From: Anaerolineales bacterium
GTDB lineage: Bacteria > Chloroflexota > Anaerolineae > 4572-78 > NAK82
Direction of reading: 5' to 3'
Length of the DNA: 7,228 nt
Assembly: GCA_024643945.1 (NCBI GenBank)
Contig: JAHELX010000313.1
Span: 1 to 7,228, forward strand
Shown here: positions 1 through 6,380 of the stretch, piece after piece
How positions within the stretch are numbered: the stretch's first letter is position 1
Layout of the letters: each line of letters opens with the position of its first letter
Program-made: the position numbers and the translations under genes
Notes under the pieces: generated by a model
Told to the model about the DNA's origin: nothing
Seen by the model: only the letters and a program-made list of their open reading frames with translations
The model's database searches: none

Positions 1-50
1 CCCCCATGCAGGGGGGAGCCGGAGGGGGGTAGAGCGGCTGGAGGCTAGTT
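1..50. repeat. G/C-rich hairpin repeat, copy 1 (cut by window edge)
   Basis: This stretch recurs 76 bp downstream at 77-126 with one difference (C45 versus T121). It opens with a C-run, ATGCA and a G-run, which can fold into a hairpin with ATGCA as the loop, followed by a purine-rich tail with GGAGG at 40-44. The window starts inside the C-run, so the true left end is not visible. It looks like a member of a dispersed intergenic repeat family; the function is unknown. Confidence 0.85.
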
Positions 51-73
51 CACATGCCGCTGGTCTGAACCCT

Positions 74-126
74 CTCCCCCCATGCAGGGGGGAGCCGGAG
101 GGGGGTAGAGCGGCTGGAGGTTAGTT
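74..126. repeat. G/C-rich hairpin repeat, copy 2, with perfect 8-bp stem
   Basis: This second copy of the 1-50 repeat is complete on its left side. CTCCCCCC (74-81) pairs perfectly with GGGGGGAG (87-94) around the loop ATGCA (82-86). The tail reaches to 3 nt before the amylase start codon. GGAGG at 116-120, 9 nt before ATG 130, is the only good ribosome binding site for that gene, so the repeat supplies part of its translation signal. An in-frame TAG at 106-108 shows that the amylase frame does not continue upstream into the repeat. Confidence 0.85.
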
Positions 127-129
127 GCC

Positions 130-1566
130 ATGCCTGATTCCGAAAGCCTTTACCTGATGCCAGACTGGATACCGGATGCGATCTTCTACCAGATCTTTCC
201 AGATCGATTCTGTAACGGAGACTCGTCCAACGATCCACCCGGGACCGTGCCATGGGGCAGCTTACCTGCTCGGGACAATTTTTTCGGGGGCGACTTAAAG
301 GGGATCATTGAGAAACTGGACTATTTGCAGGATCTGGGCGTCAACGCGCTGTACCTCAACCCTATCTTCAAAGCACAAACGAATCACAAGTACGATACAA
401 CTGACTATTTCGAAGTTGACCCCGCTTTTGGCAGCGAGGCTGTACTAATAGACCTGGTTGACGAACTGCACAGACGCAAAATGCGGATCATTCTGGATGG
501 GGTCTTTAATCACTGCGGCAGCAACTTCTGGGCTTTTGAAGACGTGAAAGCCCGGGGTGCAGCATCACCTTACGCCCAATGGTTTAGTGTACGCTCATAC
601 CCGATCTCTAGCAGCCCACTTTCATACTATACCTGTGGTGACGCTGCCTACCTACCCAAGCTCAATCTCAGCCATCGACCGGTGCAGAAATATATCCTCA
701 AGGTGGCAACTTATTGGCTGGAAGAGATGGGAATCGATGGCTGGCGACTGGATGTGCCCTTCAAGATTTCGATGGACTTCTGGCAGGAGTTCCGCAGCAC
801 CGTCAAGGCCGTGAATCCTCAAGCTTACCTGGTAGGTGAGATCTGGCGCGAAGCCGGCCCCTGGGTGCAGGGAGATGTGTTCGATGGTGCCACCAATTAT
901 CGCCTGCGTGAGTTGATCCTTGACTACTGTGCTACAAACGTACTGGATGCCGAGGATTTTGCATTTGAGCTCGCGATGCTGCGGCAGGCCCATGGCGACG
1001 CTGCGCCCGCTATGCTGAATTTACTCGGCAGCCATGACACGCCGCGTATAATGACCATTTTTCAAGGAGACGTGGAGCGCCTGCTGATAGCAGTGACGTT
1101 TCTTATTACCACTGTGGGGACGCCTCTTATCTATTACGGTGACGAGATTGGAATGGTCGGCGAAACAGACCCAGGCTGTAGGCGAACGATGCAGTGGGAC
1201 GAAACTCGGTGGAATCACCGCGTTTACGAAACGTATCGCCGTCTGATTGGCCTCCGGCGAGCTCACCCCGCATTACGCTGCGGCAGCTTTGAAACGCTTC
1301 TGACTTTTAATGGTGTCTTCGCCTATCGCCGTGTCTGGGAAGAGGATGAAGTTATCGTTATCTTGAATCCGAGATCAACCGTAACAGATCTTCTGATACC
1401 GACCGCCAGCCGTGCTGAAGTGTGGCACGACGCATTCACAGGGCGGACACATATTGCCCACGAGGGTAAGCTGCTATTTGATTCTGTGCCTGCCCTGGGC
1501 TTCAGTCTCTTGCATGTCGCCGGCGATATTGCTTTCACCAGCGATACCGATACTTTCCCGAATTAG
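130..1566 (+). CDS. GH13 alpha-amylase family enzyme (neopullulanase/cyclomaltodextrinase-like), short form
   Basis: This 478-residue retaining alpha-glucan hydrolase probably cleaves alpha-1,4 links in maltodextrins, cyclodextrins or pullulan. The (beta/alpha)8 barrel begins almost at once (DAIFYQIFPDRF, about residue 17). All GH13 motifs are visible: region I DGVFNH (123-128), LPKLN (175-179, the region V form typical of the neopullulanase subfamily GH13_20), region II GWRLDV with nucleophile D208, region III GEIW with acid/base E237, and region IV GSHDTPR with transition-state stabiliser D303. GTPLIYYGDEIGM follows, then a C-terminal beta domain from about residue 385. No signal peptide is seen, so it is probably cytoplasmic. 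Classical GH13_20 enzymes are around 580-600 residues with an N-terminal CBM34-like dimerisation domain, which is absent here; an in-frame TAG at 106-108 rules out a longer start. ATG 130 is preferred over ATG 163 because of GGAGG at 116-120. Its codon use is more AT-rich in places than that of the ABC genes. Exact substrate preference is not readable. Confidence 0.93.
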   Translation: MPDSESLYLMPDWIPDAIFYQIFPDRFCNGDSSNDPPGTVPWGSLPARDNFFGGDLKGIIEKLDYLQDLGVNALYLNPIFKAQTNHKYDTTDYFEVDPAFGSEAVLIDLVDELHRRKMRIILDGVFNHCGSNFWAFEDVKARGAASPYAQWFSVRSYPISSSPLSYYTCGDAAYLPKLNLSHRPVQKYILKVATYWLEEMGIDGWRLDVPFKISMDFWQEFRSTVKAVNPQAYLVGEIWREAGPWVQGDVFDGATNYRLRELILDYCATNVLDAEDFAFELAMLRQAHGDAAPAMLNLLGSHDTPRIMTIFQGDVERLLIAVTFLITTVGTPLIYYGDEIGMVGETDPGCRRTMQWDETRWNHRVYETYRRLIGLRRAHPALRCGSFETLLTFNGVFAYRRVWEEDEVIVILNPRSTVTDLLIPTASRAEVWHDAFTGRTHIAHEGKLLFDSVPALGFSLLHVAGDIAFTSDTDTFPN

Positions 1567-1656
1567 AATATCCCCCACGCGCGTGAGCGGGAAGTGAAGG
1601 TCAATGCCGATCACTTGACCGCCGTAAGAATATCCCCCACGCGCGTGGGCGGGAAC
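1566..1656. CRISPR. CRISPR-like mini-array: two 29-nt repeats, one 33-nt spacer
   Basis: Repeat 1 is 1566-1594 and repeat 2 is 1628-1656, both 29 nt and differing at two positions (1586 A for G, 1594 G for C). The spacer is 1595-1627 (33 nt). The repeat core in copy 2 is the perfect palindrome CCCACGCGCGTGGG. On the minus strand the repeat starts GTTCCC and carries a GTGGGGG stem arm, close in style to type I-E repeats (29-nt repeats, 32-33-nt spacers). In that orientation the degenerate copy 1 would be the leader-distal terminal repeat, as is usual. The first base of repeat 1 is the last base of the amylase stop codon. No cas gene or clear leader lies in the window, so this is a relic or orphan array at best. 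A pair of dispersed palindromic intergenic repeats is the main alternative. Confidence 0.55.
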
Positions 1657-1662
1657 CTCATA

Positions 1663-1687
1663 CCCTGGGCCCCAGCCCCCAGCCTCA
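1663..1687. repeat. Short C-rich repeat fragment of the GGGGCTGG family
   Basis: This C-rich stretch contains CAGCCCCCAGCC, the complement of the GGCTGGGGGCT units that fill 6246-6430. It lies between the CRISPR-like repeats and the tetR promoter. It contains a small imperfect palindrome (CTGGGCCCCAG). It is probably a remnant of the same intergenic repeat family. Confidence 0.5.
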
Positions 1688-1690
1688 CAT

Positions 1691-1719
1691 TTGACACATC
1701 CAGCCGCTTGCAGTAATAT
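1691..1719 (+). promoter_or_regulatory. Sigma70-type promoter of the tetR-ABC operon
   Basis: TTGACA (1691-1696, a consensus -35) and TAATAT (1714-1719, one base from the consensus -10) are separated by exactly 17 bp. Transcription would start around 1726, giving a leader of about 44 nt before ATG 1770. The three downstream genes overlap, so this promoter probably drives all of them. It is the best promoter-like sequence I found in the window. Confidence 0.8.
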
Positions 1720-1735
1720 ATGACCTCGGTCAAAT
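1718..1735. promoter_or_regulatory. Candidate TetR operator (18-bp palindrome over the -10 box)
   Basis: ATATGACC (1718-1725) and GGTCAAAT (1728-1735) are inverted repeats matching at 7 of 8 positions around the 2-nt centre TC. The palindrome overlaps the last two bases of the -10 box and the expected start site, which is where TetR-family autorepressors commonly bind. A further half-site, GGTCAT, lies at 1745-1750. The link to the adjacent tetR gene is inferred from position. Confidence 0.68.
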
Positions 1736-1757
1736 TTATTCTGGGGTCATCTTTTTG

Positions 1758-1764
1758 GTGGAGG
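1758..1764 (+). promoter_or_regulatory. Ribosome binding site that fixes the tetR start
   Basis: GTGGAGG sits 5 nt before ATG 1770. An in-frame TTG at 1755 would place this Shine-Dalgarno inside the gene and has none of its own, so ATG 1770 is the chosen start. Confidence 0.8.
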
Positions 1765-1769
1765 CGAAC

Positions 1770-2384
1770 ATGGTTCAAACCATATCCCGCCGGGAACGGA
1801 AAAAGCTGGAGACACACCAGGGGTTATTAGAGGCCGCACTTGCTCTCTTTCGCGAGAAGGGGTTCGACGAGACGACGGTAGAAGAGATCACCGAGCACGC
1901 TGACGTCGCCAAGGGGACCTTTTTCAACTACTTTCCGTCCAAAGAGGCTCTTCTGAGCGAACTGGCGGTGTGGCAGTTCACCCAGTTGCGCGAAGCCCTG
2001 GACGTGAACCAGGGAGCGCCGTCAAGCCCGGTGGGTCGGATCAAATTTTTGATGCAGCTCCTTCATGAACAAACCTTCAGCGATTGGCATTTGTTCCAAC
2101 GGGCATTTGTCACGCGTCTGGGCAAGCCGCCGCTGCCCCAGCACCAGGCCAAACGCCGGCTTTCCGGCCTTCTTTCAGACCTGGTCAAAGAGGCGCAGAC
2201 GTGCGGCGAAATCCGTGCCGACGTGGAGGCAGAGTTGGTGAGCGATCTGGTGTTGATCGCACACATCCGGCGCTTGTCGGTTTGCTTTCGAGAAACCGGG
2301 GCGCTGCCGCCGCCGGACAACTCCGAGCAAGTGATAGATCTCTTGATGGACGGCTTGGCCGGTCCAAATTGGAGGCATAAATGA
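1770..2384 (+). CDS. TetR/AcrR-family transcriptional repressor
   Basis: This 204-residue protein has the usual TetR length and two-part architecture. Residues about 13-60 form the N-terminal helix-turn-helix domain: a first helix ending ALALFREKGF (23-32), then TTVEEITEHADVAKGTFFNYF (35-55), which has the family's turn and recognition helix with the KGTFFNYF signature, followed by PSKEALL. The rest is a helical, poorly conserved ligand-binding and dimerisation domain, as expected for the family; the ligand cannot be read. It is the first gene of the operon, and its TGA overlaps the ATG of the first ABC gene (ATGA, 2381-2384), which suggests translational coupling. A palindrome over its own -10 box (1718-1735) suggests that it represses itself and the exporter together until an inducer binds. 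It is intact, with nothing missing. Confidence 0.95.
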   Translation: MVQTISRRERKKLETHQGLLEAALALFREKGFDETTVEEITEHADVAKGTFFNYFPSKEALLSELAVWQFTQLREALDVNQGAPSSPVGRIKFLMQLLHEQTFSDWHLFQRAFVTRLGKPPLPQHQAKRRLSGLLSDLVKEAQTCGEIRADVEAELVSDLVLIAHIRRLSVCFRETGALPPPDNSEQVIDLLMDGLAGPNWRHK

Positions 2385-4351
2385 AATCACTGGGAAGAGC
2401 CCTTGGCTTCCTGAAATCCTATTGGCTGCTGGCCACGGGCACCTTTGTTACCCTGTTCCTGTCGTCGCTGCTGAACTTTGCTATCCCGGCATTGACACAG
2501 CAGATCATCGACAATGGGATCGCGAAAAAATCGGTGAGTTTTATCCTGTGGGCGTCGGTGGCGATGGTCGGCGTCGCGCTGCTGCAGGCGCTGTTCTCCT
2601 TCCTGCAGGGCTTCTGGGCGGCCAAGGCTTCGCAGAACGTGGCCTATGACATGCGTAACGCCCTGTACCAAAAGATTCAAAAGCTGTCTTTCGGTTATCA
2701 CGACCGGGCTCAGACAGGCCAACTCCTCACCCGCGCCACCAGTGACGTCGACCGGGTGCAGATGTTCGTCGGGCGCGGATTCATCATGTTCCTCACCGCA
2801 GTGATCATGATCGTCGGCAGCCTGATCCTTCTCTTCTCCCTTGACTGGCAATTGTCCCTGATCATGCTAGTCCTCATGCCGCTGACGATGCTGGTCTTTT
2901 TTATCTTTGCCACTCGTGCCCGGCCGCTGTTCATGAAGGTACAGCAGTACCTCTCGCACCTCAACACGGTCTTGCAGGAGAACCTGGCCGGCGTGCGCGT
3001 AGTCAAAGCCTTTGCCCGCGAGCCATACGAGTGGGAGCGCTTTGCCGCAGCCAACCTGGACTTGACGAACCAGGGCATCAGCGTGGGCAAGATGATCGCC
3101 CTGGCCTTCCCGCTGATCTTTCTGCTGGCCAACCTGGGCACCCTGGCCGTCATCTGGATCGGCGGCCTGCAGACCATCGCCGGCCGGCTGACCATTGGCG
3201 AGCTGGTGGCCTTTCAGAGCTACTTGATGATGACCATGTTCCCGCTGTTCATGCTGGGCATGATCGTCGCCATGGTTTCTCAGGCGGCGGCCAGTGCCGA
3301 GCGTGTCTTTGAGATCCTCGATGCTCAGTCGGAGGTGGTGGAAAAGCCGGCCGCCGCCGCCCTGCCAGCTATTGAAGGCCGGGTCGCCTTCGAGGGCGTC
3401 TGGTTCCGCTACTTTGGACCGAAGGAGAACGACGGATCTGCGGAATTGACGGATTCCGGGCTTGCACCACGGCAGCCTCGCCGCCCTGCGCATCCTGGCG
3501 GCGATGGCCGGCAAATGGGCATGCCCACGTCCCAATTTCTCAATTTCCAATCTACCAATTCTCCAATTTCCAACGACTGGGTGCTGCAGGACGTGTCTTT
3601 CGTCGCCGAGCCGGGCCAGATGGTGGCCTTGCTGGGTGCCACCGGCTCGGGTAAGAGCACCATCATCAACCTCGTTCCACGTTTCTACGACGTGACCCGC
3701 GGCCGGGTAACCATCGACGGTGTGGACGCGCGCGATGTCACGCTGGATTCCCTCCGCTCGCAGATTGGCATCGTGCTGCAGGAGACGACGCTGTTCACCG
3801 GCACCATCCGCGAGAACATTGCCTACGGCCGGCCGGGCGCGACGATGGAAGAGATCGCCGCCGCCGCCCATGCCGCCGAAGCCCACGACTTTATCATGGA
3901 GTTCGCCGATGGCTACGACACCGAGGTCGGCGAGCGGGGCGTGACCCTGTCCGGTGGGCAAAAGCAGCGCATCGCCATCGCCCGGGCGCTGCTCCTCGAC
4001 CCGCGCATCCTGATCCTGGACGACAGCACCAGCAGCGTGGACGTCGAAACCGAGTACCGCATCCAGCGGGCGCTGGACAAACTGATGGTCGGCCGGACCA
4101 GCTTCGTCATCGCCCAGCGCATCAGCACGGTGCGCGACGCCGACGAGATCCTGGTCCTGGACGGCGGGCGCATCGCGGCGCGGGGCACGCACCAGGAGTT
4201 GATGGCCGACAGCCCCATCTATGCCGAGATCTATAGCTCGCAGCTCCAGGACGAGGGCGAGCTGATGCCGGGGTTGTGCCCGGAAGAGACTGAGCATGTC
4301 AAAGCAGAACAACTTGAGCCGAAATTGGCCGCGACGAGGGAGGTGGACTGA
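2381..4351 (+). CDS. ABC exporter half-transporter, degenerate-ATP-site subunit, with in-frame insert
   Basis: This 656-residue subunit is a membrane domain fused to an ATPase, of the heterodimeric multidrug exporter type (compare BmrC/BmrD, LmrC/LmrD, TM287/TM288). Six membrane segments lie at roughly 15-38, 52-76, 132-152, 155-175, 238-262 and 270-300. The ATPase shows A-loop Y344, Walker A GATGSGKST (419-427), Q-loop Q467, signature LSGGQ (523-527), Walker B ILILDD with D548 where the catalytic Glu normally stands, and Q579 in place of the switch His. These two changes mark the partner with the degenerate site; the gene is otherwise intact and not a pseudogene. About 51 extra residues lie between Y344 and Walker A compared with the next gene, partly encoded by CAATTTC repeat DNA. 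GGAGG at 2371-2375 serves ATG 2381, inside the end of tetR. The exported substrate is unknown; drug, lipid or peptide are all possible. Confidence 0.95.
   Translation: MKSLGRALGFLKSYWLLATGTFVTLFLSSLLNFAIPALTQQIIDNGIAKKSVSFILWASVAMVGVALLQALFSFLQGFWAAKASQNVAYDMRNALYQKIQKLSFGYHDRAQTGQLLTRATSDVDRVQMFVGRGFIMFLTAVIMIVGSLILLFSLDWQLSLIMLVLMPLTMLVFFIFATRARPLFMKVQQYLSHLNTVLQENLAGVRVVKAFAREPYEWERFAAANLDLTNQGISVGKMIALAFPLIFLLANLGTLAVIWIGGLQTIAGRLTIGELVAFQSYLMMTMFPLFMLGMIVAMVSQAAASAERVFEILDAQSEVVEKPAAAALPAIEGRVAFEGVWFRYFGPKENDGSAELTDSGLAPRQPRRPAHPGGDGRQMGMPTSQFLNFQSTNSPISNDWVLQDVSFVAEPGQMVALLGATGSGKSTIINLVPRFYDVTRGRVTIDGVDARDVTLDSLRSQIGIVLQETTLFTGTIRENIAYGRPGATMEEIAAAAHAAEAHDFIMEFADGYDTEVGERGVTLSGGQKQRIAIARALLLDPRILILDDSTSSVDVETEYRIQRALDKLMVGRTSFVIAQRISTVRDADEILVLDGGRIAARGTHQELMADSPIYAEIYSSQLQDEGELMPGLCPEETEHVKAEQLEPKLAATREVD
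3532..3574. repeat. CAATTTC-type tandem repeat inside the first ABC gene
   Basis: Five degenerate units of 7-9 nt (CCAATTTCT, CAATTTC, CAATCTA, CCAATTCT, CCAATTTC) run head to tail. The stretch is AT-rich inside a GC-rich gene and encodes a low-complexity peptide rich in Asn, Ser, Gln and Phe. It is the right-hand part of a segment (about codons 345-399) absent from the paralogous next gene. It resembles repeats that usually lie between genes in some Chloroflexota genomes (from memory). Confidence 0.75.
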
Positions 4352-6246
4352 TGTTTGGTGGTGGACCGATGCACCGTATGCGCAGCACGAGCGAGGAAAA
4401 AGCCCATGACACCCGTAAGACGCTGAGGCGGTTTGGTGAGTATCTCAAGCCCTACTGGCGGCCGCTACTGGGCGTGGCCGGGCTGCTGGTCGTGGGGACC
4501 CTGCTGCAATTGGCGGCTCCCTACCTCATCGGCCGGGCCATAGACGAATTTATAGGTGTTGGGGACCCGCGTGGACTGGGCGTTATGATGTTGTTGCTCC
4601 TGGCCACCTACGTCGGTTCCTGGGCGGCCAGCTATGGCCAGTTCTACCTCATGACCGTCATCGGCAACAGGCTGCTGTACAAGCTGCGGACCCATATCTT
4701 TGACCGGGTGCAAACCCTGTCGCTCACCTTCTTCGACCAGCACGAGGCCGGCGACTTGATGAGCCGCCTGACCAACGACGTGGACACCATCGCCCAGGTG
4801 CTCAACGCCGGGTTGGTGCAAACCCTCGGCAGCTCACTGATCATCGTCGGCATCGTGGCCGCCATGCTCGGCCTGAACTGGCGGCTGGCCCTGGCGACCT
4901 TCGCCATTCTGCCCTTAATGTTTGTCTCGTCCATCTATTTCTCGCGCCGCGCCCGCCGTGCTTTCCGCGAGACGCGCAAGACCATCGGCAGTGTGAGCGC
5001 CGACCTGGAGGAAAACATCTCGGGCGTGCGGGTGGCCCAGGCCTTTGCCCGCGAGGGGCAGAACATTGAACGCTTTAACGCGTTGAACCGCGCCAACCGC
5101 GATGCCAACGTCAACGCCCAGGGCATCACCGCCGCCTTTTCGCCGACCCTGGACGTGCTGAGCACCATCGGCCTGGCCATCGTCATCGGCTACGGCGGCT
5201 ACCTGGCGCTGCGGACGCCGCCTCTGATCACGGTGGGCGTCATCGTTTCCTTCCTGGTCTACGTGCGTCGCTTCTTCCAGCCGATCCAGCAGTTAGCCCA
5301 ACTCTATGCCCAGTTGCAGTCGGCCCTGGCCGGTGCGGAGCGCATCTTTGAGCTGGTAGACACCCAGCCCGACCTGGTCGACGCGCCCGACGCGGTGGAG
5401 ATGCCGCCCATCATCGGCCGCGTCGAGTTCGACAGCGTCTCGTTCCACTACAAAGAAGAGGAATCGGTGCTGTGTCACGTCGACCTGGTGGCCGAGCCGG
5501 GCCAGACGGTGGCCCTGGTAGGGCCCACCGGCGCGGGCAAGACGACGCTGGTCAACCTCATTGGCCGCTTCTATGACGTGGCCAAGGGTGCGGTGCGCAT
5601 CGACGGCCGTGACGTGCGGGAGGTAACCCGTGCCCGCCTGCGGGCGCAGATGGGTATCGTCTTGCAGGACACCTTCCTCTTCAGCGGCACCATCATGGAC
5701 AACATCCGCTATGGACGGCTGGATGCGACTGCCGAGGAGGTAATCGAGGCAGCCAAGCTGGCCAACGCCGATTCGTTCATCACCCGCCTGCCGGAAGGCT
5801 ACCAGACCGGGCTTTCAGAGCAGGGGCGCAACCTGAGTCATGGCCAGCGGCAACTTATTGCCATTGCCCGCGCCATCCTGGCCGATCCTCGCTTGCTGAT
5901 CCTGGACGAGGCAACCAGCAGCGTGGACACCCGCACCGAGCTTCTCATCCAGCAGGCGCTGGGCCGCTTGCTTCACGCGCGGACCAGTTTCGTCATCGCC
6001 CACCGCCTGAGCACCATCCGCAACGCCGACCAGCTTCTCGTCCTCCAAAATGGCGAGATCGTGGAGCGGGCCATCAGCACACCGGAGCGCTCGGCCCACG
6101 AGCAACTGCTGGATTTGGGCGGCGAGTACTACAAGCTCTACACCAGCCAGTTCCGCCAGGAAAAGGCTCCGCCGGCGCCGGCTGCCCTGGAGACGCCCGG
6201 CGCTGATGGTCACCGCCGGCCGCGCCTGACCACGGCTATGGGCTAG
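4351..6246 (+). CDS. ABC exporter half-transporter, catalytic-site subunit
   Basis: This 631-residue membrane-plus-ATPase subunit should pair with the preceding gene product. Membrane segments lie at about 36-58, 75-97, 155-175, 177-197, 266-287 and 292-308. The ATPase has A-loop Y367, Walker A GPTGAGKTT (391-399), Q-loop Q439, signature LSHGQ (495-499, His for the usual second-position Gly), Walker B LLILDE with catalytic E520, and switch H551. Its own Walker motifs are complete while its signature is altered, the mirror image of the upstream partner. After the switch region a short extra segment (AISTPERSA, from about residue 573) interrupts the usual ERGTHEEL run, and the C-terminus is a Pro/Ala/Arg-rich tail. 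ATG 4351 overlaps the upstream TGA by one base (TGATG), with GGAGG at 4339-4343, so expression is coupled. The stop codon TAG lies at the edge of the GGGGCTGG repeat block. Confidence 0.96.
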   Translation: MFGGGPMHRMRSTSEEKAHDTRKTLRRFGEYLKPYWRPLLGVAGLLVVGTLLQLAAPYLIGRAIDEFIGVGDPRGLGVMMLLLLATYVGSWAASYGQFYLMTVIGNRLLYKLRTHIFDRVQTLSLTFFDQHEAGDLMSRLTNDVDTIAQVLNAGLVQTLGSSLIIVGIVAAMLGLNWRLALATFAILPLMFVSSIYFSRRARRAFRETRKTIGSVSADLEENISGVRVAQAFAREGQNIERFNALNRANRDANVNAQGITAAFSPTLDVLSTIGLAIVIGYGGYLALRTPPLITVGVIVSFLVYVRRFFQPIQQLAQLYAQLQSALAGAERIFELVDTQPDLVDAPDAVEMPPIIGRVEFDSVSFHYKEEESVLCHVDLVAEPGQTVALVGPTGAGKTTLVNLIGRFYDVAKGAVRIDGRDVREVTRARLRAQMGIVLQDTFLFSGTIMDNIRYGRLDATAEEVIEAAKLANADSFITRLPEGYQTGLSEQGRNLSHGQRQLIAIARAILADPRLLILDEATSSVDTRTELLIQQALGRLLHARTSFVIAHRLSTIRNADQLLVLQNGEIVERAISTPERSAHEQLLDLGGEYYKLYTSQFRQEKAPPAPAALETPGADGHRRPRLTTAMG

Positions 6247-6250
6247 GGGC

Positions 6251-6292
6251 TGGGGGCTAGGGGCTGGCCTAGTGCTTTCAGTACCCTCCAGC
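6251..6292. repeat. 42-bp direct repeat, copy 1
   Basis: This copy matches 6339-6380 with three mismatches at a spacing of 88 bp. Each copy has a GGGGGCTAGGGG head and an identical GCTTTCAGTACCCTCCAGC tail. No reading frame or protein is apparent. Confidence 0.85.
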
Positions 6293-6338
6293 GCGGATCG
6301 CTGGTTGAAGTGTTAGCTAGGGGCTGAAGGTTGGAGGC

Positions 6339-6380
6339 TGGGGGCTAGGGGTTGGTCTAGGGCTTTCAGTACCCTCCAGC
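6339..6380. repeat. 42-bp direct repeat, copy 2
   Basis: This is the second copy of 6251-6292. Its tail runs straight into the long C-rich array that starts at 6380. Confidence 0.85.

Noticed and set aside
50..253. Small minus-strand frame of 67 codons across the 5' repeats
   Set aside because: It overlaps the amylase start and the repeats, and encodes Ser/Arg-rich sequence with no family resemblance.
1566..1656. CRISPR-like palindromes as the rho-independent terminator of the amylase
   Set aside because: The stems are strong but no T-run follows either copy, and the 29/33 geometry is better described as a repeat-spacer unit; partial termination activity is still possible.
1755..1769. TTG 1755 as the tetR start
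   Set aside because: The only Shine-Dalgarno (1758-1764) would lie inside the gene; ATG 1770 has ideal spacing.
2387..2851. Minus-strand frame of 154 codons opposite the ABC membrane domain
   Set aside because: It is a mirror of GC-rich coding sequence with no ribosome binding site or recognisable domain.
3413..3577. Insert explained as a pair of compensating frameshifts
   Set aside because: The paralogue comparison gives about 51 extra whole codons, and the added DNA contains repeat units, so true inserted sequence is the better explanation.
2867..4312. Long minus-strand open frame of 481 codons opposite the first ABC gene
   Set aside because: It is antisense to a clear ABC protein, is low-complexity in composition (rich in His, Gln, Asp, Gly, Ala), shows no known domain, and fits the open antisense frames produced by GC-rich codon use.
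2381..4351. First ABC gene as a decaying pseudogene because of D548, Q579 and the insert
   Set aside because: The frame is intact, and the substitutions are the usual pattern of the degenerate subunit in heterodimeric exporters, matched by LSHGQ in the partner.
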